Below, piece by piece: positions 5,449 to 12,165 of a stretch of DNA of 12,261 nt. Location of the stretch: assembly GCA_964492135.1 (NCBI GenBank), contig CAZBJW010000128.1, positions 1 to 12,261 of the forward strand, given 5' to 3'. Within the stretch, counting starts at the first letter, position 1. Each line of letters opens with the position of its first letter. A program made the position numbers and the translations under genes. The stretch comes from CAYGAW01 sp964492135 (lineage in GTDB: Bacteria > Chloroflexota > Anaerolineae > UBA7937 > B3-Chlor). The notes below the pieces were generated by a model. That model saw only the letters and a program-made list of their open reading frames with translations, ran no database searches and was not told the DNA's origin.

Positions 5449-8019
5449 ATGCGCCACAGCGTTTTTTTAGTCTCCCACACTCATTGGGACCGAGAATGGT
5501 ATCTGCCTTTCGATGAGTTCCGGAGTCGTCTGGTAAGGCTCATCGACAGGCTACTCGATATCCTGTCCGACGACGCAGCATATCGGCACTTCATGCTGGA
5601 TGGGCAGACCATCATCCTCGAAGACTACCTGGCCATCAGGCCCGAACGACGGCTGGAACTGGAGAGCCACATACGCAGCGGTCGTATCCTCATCGGTCCC
5701 TGGTACGTGCTTCCCGACGAATTCCTGGTGAGCCCTGAAGCTCTGATCCGCAACTTGATGGTGGGCCATCGCGTCGCCGGCGAGTTCGGGCCCGTCATGG
5801 AAGTGGGCTATGCACCTGACCCCTTTGGACACATCAGCCAGTTGCCGCAGATAGTGCAAGGCNNNNNNNNNNATTCAGCGGTAGTAGTGCGGGGTCTGGC
5901 CGATGAGGGCACGGAGTTGCGCTGGCAGGGTTCTGACAGTACCGAAGTATTCCTGGTGTACTTGCGCGACGGGTACGACAATGCCGCTCGTCTGTCAGTC
6001 GAAGACCCGGGCCAGTTCCAGAAGGAGATAGATGACCTAAGGGATAGTCTGATCCATCACGGGCTGACGGGATTTGTGTTGTTGATGAACGGCACAGATC
6101 ACATGGAACCGCAGCCTGAGCTGCCCAGCGCCATCGCGCGATACAACGCGGAGGCTGGAGAGGACATCATCATCCACGGCACCTTGCCGTCCTATGTGGA
6201 CTCTGTGCGAGAGAGGTTGGGAAGCAAGACGTTACCGATCGTGCGGGGTGAGCTCCGCCAGGCGAAGAGGTTCCACCTCCTGCCAGGGGTCCTCTCCACG
6301 CGGATGTACATCAAGCAGCGCAATCACGCTTGCCAAACGCTCCTGGAGAAATGGGCCGAGCCCTTCGCGGCTTTCGCGCAGCTTCTCCAGCCGTCCGCCT
6401 CGAGCCTTCAGCCCCTGATACATCGTTCCTGGCGGTACTTGCTAGAGAACCACGCGCACGACAGCATCTGTGGCTGCAGCGTTGACCAGGTGCACCGGGA
6501 GATGATGACCCGTTTCGACCGGAGTCAGGAGATTGCAGAGTCAGTGGCCCAGAAGAGCCTCGAAGTCATTGTGAGGAGCATCGACACCACCACATGGACA
6601 CCGGACTCAGCATCAGCTATCCCGATCGTCGTTTTCAATCCCGCAGCCGGGCCACGCACCGACGTGGTGGAACTGACTGCTGAGCTTCCACGTGATGTTG
6701 CCGCGTTCGTGGTGCAGGATTCAACTGACGAGATCACGCCGCATCAGATAGTCAAAGAGGGTGAGCGGTCCAGCGTTCTGTTCCTCGCTCAAGATGTGCC
6801 GGGACACGGCTACAAGACTTTCTTCTTGATGCCCATGCACATCGCACAACGAGGGGCGAGCAAGTCTCAATCCAGGATCGAGAACGAATTCTACCGTCTG
6901 GAGGTCGAACCTACCGCTGGGACTCTGGTGGTCACCGACAAGGAAACGGGTACAGTCCTTCGAGGCCTCAACCGCTTCGTCGATGGGGGAGACCGGGGAG
7001 ATGAATATAACTACTGCGCGCCGGAAGAGGACACCGTGGTGGATAATCCCTGCCAGCCTCCTGGCATCGCAGTGATCGAGACAGGGCCGGTGCGTCAGTC
7101 CCTGGAGGTGAACCTACTCTATCGGTTCCCAGCGAGTCTTGCTCAGGGCAGACGCACACGCAGCGAGAGGACTGTCAAGATCCCCATCACGAGCCGCATT
7201 TCTCTCTACCCGGGAGTGAACCGCATCGACATACGCACAACGGTTGTCAATAGCGCCTGTGACCATCGTCTCCGGGTGCACTTCCCCACGCCGTGGCGAG
7301 TTCAGGGCTCCTTCGCCGAGGGTGCCTTCGACGTCGTCGAGCGGCCGATACGGCTGCCGACAGAGACGGCCGACTGGGTGGAGCAACCGGTCGCCACCCA
7401 TCCTCAAGCCAGTTTCGTGGATCTGACCGATGGAGACCAGGGCCTCATGGTAGCGAACAGAGGCCTGCCAGAGTATGAAGCGTTTCATGGAGTCGGGGGC
7501 ACAACGATCGCCTTGACGCTCCTGCGGTGCGTCGGCTGGTTGTCTCGCGACGACTTGGCTTGCCGCCGGGGGCACGCCGGTCCAGAGTTGGAGACTCCTG
7601 AGGCTCAATGCCTCGGCACCTACTCCTTCGACTATGCTCTTATCCCCCACACTGGCGACTGGCGCACCGCATTCAATGAAGCCCACGCCTTCAACGCCCC
7701 ATTGCGCGGGATAGTGACAGACATGCATGCGGGGAGACTGCGATTGGAGGGCAGTTTCGTCAAGATAAGCCCTTCCAGCCTAACAGTCGGTGCTGTCAAG
7801 AATCCAGAGGAGGGCGAGGGCCTCGTCGTCCGCCTCCATAACCCGGAAGATCACGAAGTGGAGGCGGAGGTGTGCCTGTACAGGCCCTTTGACAGGGCGT
7901 CACTAGTGAACCTCAACGAGGAAGAACTAAGGGAGTTGGCAGTCGATGATGAGGGGAAGGTGTGTCTTCCTGTGCGGCGGAAGGAAATCGTCACCTTCAG
8001 GTTCGAGTTTAAGGGCTAG
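5449..8019 (+). CDS. GH38 alpha-mannosidase
   Basis: A glycoside hydrolase family 38 enzyme of about 856 residues from the chosen start, the usual size of bacterial GH38. Numbering from 5449, the zinc site is visible as H12 and D14 in H-T-H-W-D-R-E-W-Y, the nucleophile D124 in Y-A-P-D-P-F-G-H, and H337 in H-A-H-D-S-I-C-G. A second acidic candidate is D217 in N-G-T-D-H-M. The C-terminal beta-sandwich domains follow from about residue 390. No signal peptide is seen, so it should act in the cytoplasm on imported mannosides or sugar phosphates. An in-frame ATG at 5401 would add 16 residues, but it has no ribosome site. The ATG at 5449 has AGAGG 10 bases upstream and gives the family-typical short lead before H-T-H-W-D. 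The reading frame crosses a 10-N gap. It is last of the five plus-strand genes, after about 88 bp without another gene. Confidence 0.92.
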   Translation: MRHSVFLVSHTHWDREWYLPFDEFRSRLVRLIDRLLDILSDDAAYRHFMLDGQTIILEDYLAIRPERRLELESHIRSGRILIGPWYVLPDEFLVSPEALIRNLMVGHRVAGEFGPVMEVGYAPDPFGHISQLPQIVQGXXXXSAVVVRGLADEGTELRWQGSDSTEVFLVYLRDGYDNAARLSVEDPGQFQKEIDDLRDSLIHHGLTGFVLLMNGTDHMEPQPELPSAIARYNAEAGEDIIIHGTLPSYVDSVRERLGSKTLPIVRGELRQAKRFHLLPGVLSTRMYIKQRNHACQTLLEKWAEPFAAFAQLLQPSASSLQPLIHRSWRYLLENHAHDSICGCSVDQVHREMMTRFDRSQEIAESVAQKSLEVIVRSIDTTTWTPDSASAIPIVVFNPAAGPRTDVVELTAELPRDVAAFVVQDSTDEITPHQIVKEGERSSVLFLAQDVPGHGYKTFFLMPMHIAQRGASKSQSRIENEFYRLEVEPTAGTLVVTDKETGTVLRGLNRFVDGGDRGDEYNYCAPEEDTVVDNPCQPPGIAVIETGPVRQSLEVNLLYRFPASLAQGRRTRSERTVKIPITSRISLYPGVNRIDIRTTVVNSACDHRLRVHFPTPWRVQGSFAEGAFDVVERPIRLPTETADWVEQPVATHPQASFVDLTDGDQGLMVANRGLPEYEAFHGVGGTTIALTLLRCVGWLSRDDLACRRGHAGPELETPEAQCLGTYSFDYALIPHTGDWRTAFNEAHAFNAPLRGIVTDMHAGRLRLEGSFVKISPSSLTVGAVKNPEEGEGLVVRLHNPEDHEVEAEVCLYRPFDRASLVNLNEEELRELAVDDEGKVCLPVRRKEIVTFRFEFKG
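5863..5872. other. Scaffold gap of ten N inside the GH38 gene
   Basis: Ten unknown bases interrupt the GH38 gene just after Y-A-P-D-P-F-G-H-I-S-Q-L-P-Q-I-V-Q-G. In homologues this is followed by F-G-(I/M)-(D/N)-x-A-V, so exactly four residues are missing. The frame G-[4 unknown]-S-A-V-V-V-R-G fits this length. The gap size therefore looks true, or at least frame-preserving. Confidence 0.95.
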
Positions 8020-8109
8020 TATGATCCCAAACAGAACAAGGTACGCCTTCGCCAGCTCGCAGGCGCCAGGCGGTGCGACTGTGCCCACCAAGCCCAGACG
8101 CCAAATCCT

Positions 8110-9087
8110 TCAGTGCTCTCCTCGTGGCAGGTGCTCCCTCAGGATTTCGAACAGCAAATCGACATCTATATTTCCGCCCGAGATCACAGCCACGACCTTC
8201 TTGCCCTTCAGGTCAACCTTGTCGAAGAGCAGTGCCGCGATCCCCACCGCTCCCGAGCCCTCTACCACCAGCTGTTCCGTCTCCAGTAGAGCGAAAACGG
8301 CCTCCTTGGTCTCCTCCTCGTTGACCAGGACTACTTCGTCAATGAGGTCCTTAGCGATCTGGAAGGGCACCATCCCGAAGCCGCCGGCCAAGCCCTCACA
8401 AATGGTGGGGTCATATTCGTACCTCTCATAGCAGCGTCCTTCCTTGAGGGAGAGGTAGGCCGACGGCGAGGCCTCGACCTGCACGCCGATAATCCGTATG
8501 CTGGGGTTCACGGCTTTGGCCGCTACGGAGACTCCCGCGATGAGCCCTCCGCCGCCGACAGGCACCAAGAGGACCTCGGCATCGGGTAGCTCTTCCATGA
8601 TCTCGAGGCCGACGGTGCCCTGGCCGGCAATGATCAGCGGATCGTCGAACGAGTCGGTGTAGGTCAGATCGTGCTCCCGTTGGAACTCCATCGCAGCATC
8701 ATCGGCATCATCGTACTGTTGGCCAACGAGGAGGATGTTAGCCCCGAACTCCGCCAGCTTATCTACCTTGGAGGCAGGCGTATTGACGGGCATGAACAGG
8801 TGCACGGGCACGCCGCCTAAGACACGCGCGGCGTAGGCCACCCCCAAGGCGAAGTTGCCCGAGGAGGGCACAACCACGCCCTTTGATCTCTCTGCTGCTG
8901 ACAGGCTGGCAATCTTGTTGATGGCTCCACGCACCTTGAAGGCACCCGTTCGCTGTAGATTCTCCAGCTTCAGCCAAAGCTCGCATCCCACCCTCTCGCT
9001 GAGTAGGAAAGAGTGTCGGAGTGGTGTCTTCACCAGCAAATGGCCAATACTCTCTCGGGCAAGCAAGATATCCTTAAGTTCTAACAT
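8110..9087 (-). CDS. Threonine/serine dehydratase, short PLP fold-type II form without ACT domain
   Basis: A pyridoxal-phosphate enzyme of 325 residues that should deaminate threonine to 2-oxobutyrate, or serine to pyruvate, in the cytoplasm. From the chosen ATG the cofactor lysine is K51 in R-T-G-A-F-K-V-R-G-A, the phosphate-binding glycine loop is G-G-G-G-L at 178-182, and S-G-G-N is at 303-306. The substrate loop reads S-S-G-N-F-A-L-G rather than the common S-A-G-N-H-A-Q-G. There is no C-terminal ACT or ACT-like domain, so it resembles catabolic TdcB-type rather than feedback-inhibited IlvA enzymes; serine racemase-like activity is also possible. An upstream GTG (9096) would add three residues, but GGTGAGG in that region serves better as the ribosome site for the ATG at 9087. 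It lies 113 bp downstream of the ABC ATPase, behind a terminator-like hairpin, and is convergent with the mannosidase. Confidence 0.88.
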   Translation of the reverse strand: MLELKDILLARESIGHLLVKTPLRHSFLLSERVGCELWLKLENLQRTGAFKVRGAINKIASLSAAERSKGVVVPSSGNFALGVAYAARVLGGVPVHLFMPVNTPASKVDKLAEFGANILLVGQQYDDADDAAMEFQREHDLTYTDSFDDPLIIAGQGTVGLEIMEELPDAEVLLVPVGGGGLIAGVSVAAKAVNPSIRIIGVQVEASPSAYLSLKEGRCYERYEYDPTICEGLAGGFGMVPFQIAKDLIDEVVLVNEEETKEAVFALLETEQLVVEGSGAVGIAALLFDKVDLKGKKVVAVISGGNIDVDLLFEILREHLPRGEH

Positions 9088-9114
9088 GATCCTCACCGAC
9101 GATGCGTTCTAGTG

Positions 9115-9144
9115 AACAGAAACAAGCCGAGCAGAGTGCTCGGC
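9115..9144 (-). terminator. Rho-independent terminator-like hairpin after the amino-acid ABC operon
   Basis: On the minus strand an 8-bp perfect stem (GCCGAGCA / TGCTCGGC, 9126-9144, 3-base loop) is followed by TTGTTTCTGTT (9125-9115). This is a plausible intrinsic terminator with an imperfect U-tract. It lies between the ATPase stop and the dehydratase start, so it would end or weaken read-through into the dehydratase. On the plus strand there is no T-run. Confidence 0.6.
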
Positions 9145-9200
9145 GGTAGGTCCCAGCAAGCTGACCTGGTTCACCACCTGTGTAGGATTGAAGTCCGACT

Positions 9201-9995
9201 CTATTCAAGAATCTGACTCAGGAATAGCTTCGTTCTCTCCTCTTTGGGGCTGGAGAAGAGTTCTTCGGGCGTTGCCTCTTCGACGACGCGCCCCCCTTCT
9301 AGGAAGACCATGCGGTCCGCGGCCGCCTTGGCGAACCCCATCTCGTGGGAGACCACCACCATGGTCATGCCTTCCCTCGCCAGGTCCAGCATCACGTCCA
9401 GCACCTCTTTGATCATCTCTGGGTCGAGCGCCGACGTGGGCTCGTCGAAGAGCATGATCTTGGGGTTCATAGCCAGGGCCCGGGCGATGGCCACCCGCTG
9501 CTTCTGCCCTCCCGAGAGTTGACCGGGATAGGCGTCCGCCTTCTCCGGTATCCCCACCCTCGCCAGGAGCTCCCGCGCAATGCGCTCCGCTTCCTTCTTC
9601 GACCGCTTGCGGACCTTCTCCTGGGCAATTGTCACATTGCCCAAGACGGTAAGATGGGGGAAGAGATTGAACAACTGGAAGACCATCCCCACCTCTTCCC
9701 GTACCAGGTCTATGTTGGTTTTGGCGTGGCTGACGGGGATGCCGTCGACGATGATAGTACCGCTATCGGGCGTCTCCAGGTGATTGATGCAGCGGAGGAG
9801 TGTGCTCTTCCCTCCCCCGCTGGGACCGAAGATCAAGCACACCTCGCCTCTCTTCACTCTGAGGCTGGCATCCACCAGGGCCTCTGTCTTCCCGAAGGTC
9901 TTGTAGACATGCTCGATTACGATGATGTCGTCATCCGCAGGGAGGGCTTCGACTGCTCTCGATGAGCCTTCATCGTGAACGGTGTTACTCCTCAA
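9201..9995 (-). CDS. Polar amino-acid ABC transporter ATP-binding protein (GlnQ/HisP family)
   Basis: A 264-residue cytoplasmic ATPase powering the importer encoded upstream. All nucleotide-binding elements are present: Walker A G57-P-S-G-G-G-K63-S-T, Q-loop Q107 (M-V-F-Q-L-F-N-L-F-P-H), signature L-S-G-G-Q 160-164, Walker B L-F-D184-E185-P, and switch H217 in V-S-H-E-M-G-F-A. F-Q-x-F-N-L-F-P-H and S-H-E-M-G-F-A are typical of the polar amino-acid uptake (PAAT) family. The start is TTG at 9995, overlapping the last 11 bp of the permease, with AGGAGG seven bases upstream inside the permease gene. No in-frame ATG exists nearby. The first 22 residues are a non-conserved tail. Confidence 0.94.
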   Translation of the reverse strand: MRSNTVHDEGSSRAVEALPADDDIIVIEHVYKTFGKTEALVDASLRVKRGEVCLIFGPSGGGKSTLLRCINHLETPDSGTIIVDGIPVSHAKTNIDLVREEVGMVFQLFNLFPHLTVLGNVTIAQEKVRKRSKKEAERIARELLARVGIPEKADAYPGQLSGGQKQRVAIARALAMNPKIMLFDEPTSALDPEMIKEVLDVMLDLAREGMTMVVVSHEMGFAKAAADRMVFLEGGRVVEEATPEELFSSPKEERTKLFLSQILE

Positions 9996-10857
9996 AGGCC
10001 ATCCTCCTCTCCATGAATTTCACCACGAGTGATAAGCTGAGAGTCAGAACGAGATAGAGAAAGGCTACCGTATTCCAGGTCTCGAAGGTGCGGAATGTTC
10101 GAGCCCGATTAAGTTTGCCCAGGTGGGTCAGTTCCCTGACCGCCAGCACCGAGATCAAAGATGAGTCCTTCAGCATGGATATAAAGTCATTGCCCAGGGG
10201 GGGTAAGACCCTCCTGATGGCCTGAGGGAGGATGATGTAGCGCATGCCCTGGAAATAGCTCATGCCCAGCGAACGGGCAGCCTCCATCTGCCCTCTCTCG
10301 ATGGACTGTATCCCCGCGCGGAACACCTCCGCCTCGAAAGCGGCGTAGGCGAAGGCCAGACCTATGATTGCTCTCACCAACATATCCACATCCTGGATGC
10401 TGATGTTAGCTAGGTACTGCGCGAATCTTGCCAAAGGGCCGATGGCCACATTCTGGAGCATGACATTACCCAAGGCGTTCAGCAACTGGAGACTGATGGG
10501 CGTCACCACATAGGCGAAGTAGATGAGCAGGACCAGGATAGGAATGCCTCTCACCACCTCGACGTACACGGAAGAGATGGTGTAGAAAGCCACATTCTTG
10601 GAGACTCGACCCAGGCCGAGAATAAGCCCCACGATCAAGGCTGTGATGAAGGAGACGACGCTTACCAGGATGGTGAGTCGAACGCCCGCTACGAGGAACG
10701 AAAGGGCGTCCTGATAGGTAGGGGACGTGAGGAAGACGTAGATAATGAGGGCTCCCGACAACAGGATGATCAAAGCCCACCAAGGCACTCCCGCCAGCCT
10801 TCCCGTCCACGGGATCAACTTGGATTCGCGCTTCTCAGCTTTGGCCGTAACCGCCAT
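9985..10857 (-). CDS. Polar amino-acid ABC transporter permease (HisM/GlnP family)
   Basis: A 290-residue inner-membrane protein with hydrophobic segments near 27-44, 59-82, 95-118, 161-176 and 262-282. The cytoplasmic EAA loop reads E-A-E-V-F-R-A-G-I-x-S-I-x-x-G-Q-x-E-A-A-x-S-L-G-M, with the core E192-A-A-R-S-L-G198 followed by L-P-Q-A-I-R-R-V-L-P-P. It docks on the ATPase. The protein is longer than the usual 215-230 residues of this family because of a charged N-terminal extension and an extra loop at about 119-160. A single permease gene suggests a homodimeric translocator. The ATG at 10857 has AGGGAG seven bases upstream. It is followed, with overlap, by the ATPase. Confidence 0.93.
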   Translation of the reverse strand: MAVTAKAEKRESKLIPWTGRLAGVPWWALIILLSGALIIYVFLTSPTYQDALSFLVAGVRLTILVSVVSFITALIVGLILGLGRVSKNVAFYTISSVYVEVVRGIPILVLLIYFAYVVTPISLQLLNALGNVMLQNVAIGPLARFAQYLANISIQDVDMLVRAIIGLAFAYAAFEAEVFRAGIQSIERGQMEAARSLGMSYFQGMRYIILPQAIRRVLPPLGNDFISMLKDSSLISVLAVRELTHLGKLNRARTFRTFETWNTVAFLYLVLTLSLSLVVKFMERRMAFEE

Positions 10858-10913
10858 TTGACACTCCCTATCAACCTATCGCGGCATTCTCCACGAAATC
10901 AGACCAGCCGCCA

Positions 10914-10942
10914 ACTGCGGGGCGCCACAGGCGCCCCGCAGT
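10914..10942 (-). other. GC-rich intercistronic hairpin between substrate-binding protein and permease genes
   Basis: A perfect 13-bp stem (ACTGCGGGGCGCC at 10914-10926 against GGCGCCCCGCAGT at 10930-10942) with a 3-base loop stands between the binding-protein stop and the permease start. There is no T-run on the minus strand, so it is probably not a simple terminator. A 3' mRNA-stabilising or processing hairpin, as known between binding-protein and permease genes of other ABC operons (for example malE-malF), would give excess binding protein. Confidence 0.7.
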
Positions 10943-10979
10943 CTGACCTGTCCGAGACAGCCCCCCAGGACTTGTTGTC

Positions 10980-11816
10980 CTACTCTTCAGGCGAACACGG
11001 CCGCAGGAGCCACTCCTGGCAGATCTCATCCATCGTGCCGTCAGCGAAGAGTTCCTGCAAAGCCCAGTTGAAGGGCTCGACCAGATCGCTCATGGGCGGA
11101 TAGGGGAAGGCAAGGAGTTCGCCACTGGTCACAGAGAAGGCGATCCTCATCGCACCAGGGTTCTCACCCATGAAGCCAATGGCCGCGACCTCGTCAATGA
11201 TGACAGAATCCACATCACCAGCCAGCAAGGCCACGACAGGCATGTCGTAGGTCTCGAAGCTCTTCACCCTCTCCTCTCCCACGAGCTTTATGCCAGTGAT
11301 CTCGTTGGTGGTCCCGATCTGGGTGCCGACGTTCAGATCCGAAGCCACTAGGCTCTCCTCGTCGGCGAGCGCGGGCCGATCCTCGTCCGCTCGGACGAGC
11401 AGCACCTGGCCGTACTCGACGTAGGGATCGCCGTAGTCGACCTTCAGAGAACGCGCGAGGGTGAGGGTGATGCCGTCGAAGGACACGTCATACTCGCCCG
11501 CCGCCATGGCCTCGAACAGCCCCTCCCACGCGGCTTCCACGAACATCGGCTTGCAGTTCAGCCTTTCGCAAATAGCACGCCCGACGTCGTAGTCCCAACC
11601 CACCGTCTCGCCGGTTTCCTCATCAATCATATTGAAGGGCGGGTACGCGTTCTCCACCGCGATGCGAACCTCCCGGCCACCCAAGTCGGTCGTAGGTCCA
11701 GCCGGTGGGCATTCTGGACACTCTGGGCATTCGGGTGCCTGTGGAGCCGGTGCGCAGGCGGCTAGCACGAAGCCCAAAGCGCCGATCACCGCTACCACTG
11801 CAACAAGCTTCTTCAT
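10980..11816 (-). CDS. Polar amino-acid ABC transporter substrate-binding lipoprotein
   Basis: A 278-residue SBP_bac_3-type binding protein, anchored outside the membrane by lipid on C21 (signal peptide 1-20, lipobox L18-A-A-C21). The linker 22-43 is unusual: P-E-C-P-E-C-P-E-C-P-P puts three cysteines at 30, 33 and 36. The ligand domain starts near 48 with V-R-I-A-V-E-N-A-Y-P-P-F. R122 in T-L-A-R-S-L-K-V-D-Y-G-D-P-Y matches the arginine that grips the ligand carboxylate, and D208 in V-D-S-V-I-I-D-E-V matches the amino-group ligand. Other cysteines (C83, C88, C266, C274) could form disulfides. Substrate specificity cannot be read. The ATG has AGGAGGAAAG six bases upstream and a strong promoter at 11880-11908. 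It is the first gene of the ABC operon. Confidence 0.92.
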   Translation of the reverse strand: MKKLVAVVAVIGALGFVLAACAPAPQAPECPECPECPPAGPTTDLGGREVRIAVENAYPPFNMIDEETGETVGWDYDVGRAICERLNCKPMFVEAAWEGLFEAMAAGEYDVSFDGITLTLARSLKVDYGDPYVEYGQVLLVRADEDRPALADEESLVASDLNVGTQIGTTNEITGIKLVGEERVKSFETYDMPVVALLAGDVDSVIIDEVAAIGFMGENPGAMRIAFSVTSGELLAFPYPPMSDLVEPFNWALQELFADGTMDEICQEWLLRPCSPEE

Positions 11817-11879
11817 GTCTTTCCTCCTTCTTTAAGATATTCCTTCCCTTAAGGGGAGCGCCGCGAAACCTGAACGCAG

Positions 11880-11908
11880 ATTCTAGCATGGATTGGAGGC
11901 TCTGTCAA
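11880..11908 (-). promoter_or_regulatory. Near-consensus sigma70 promoter of the amino-acid ABC operon
   Basis: On the minus strand a perfect TTGACA (11903-11908) is followed by a 17-base spacer and TAGAAT (11880-11885, 5 of 6 matches). Transcription should start near 11873, giving a leader of roughly 57 bases before the binding-protein ATG. The leader contains a 10-bp palindrome CCCTTAAGGG (11846-11855), a possible operator or short hairpin. Confidence 0.75.
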
Positions 11909-12165
11909 GCTTGGTGTGTTCTGGGGAGGACGTAGAATCTGGGGTCTCTCTGTAGCGGGAGGCCCAGAGCACACTGACCTTTCATGCAGCAGCTGCTTCT
12001 TCCACAGCGATCTAGCGTCGAGGGTGCAGCATTGTGCGCCAGGATGTAGCTTCCCTGCCGCGATGTATCTGCTGGCTCGCCAGATGAAACATCACTGGTC
12101 GTGCAAGATGTCTCAATAAGCACCAGTATACCTTGAAAATCGCACCATTATTTGGAGTTGCAGGC

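Noticed and set aside
8020..8109. Bidirectional terminator between the convergent mannosidase and dehydratase genes
   Set aside because: I found only short imperfect pairings (for example GGTG/CACC) and no T-run on either strand.
9120..9185. T-box leader before the dehydratase
   Set aside because: A sequence slightly like the T-box antiterminator (GGGACCTACCGCC) is present, but it lacks the canonical GGTGG-ACCGCG core and a specifier stem, and the element would sit in the ATPase 3' region.
11916..12119. 67-codon plus-strand open frame upstream of the hydrolase fragment
   Set aside because: The product (rich in Cys, Ser and His) has no recognisable motif, overlaps the ABC operon promoter on the other strand and has no ribosome site.
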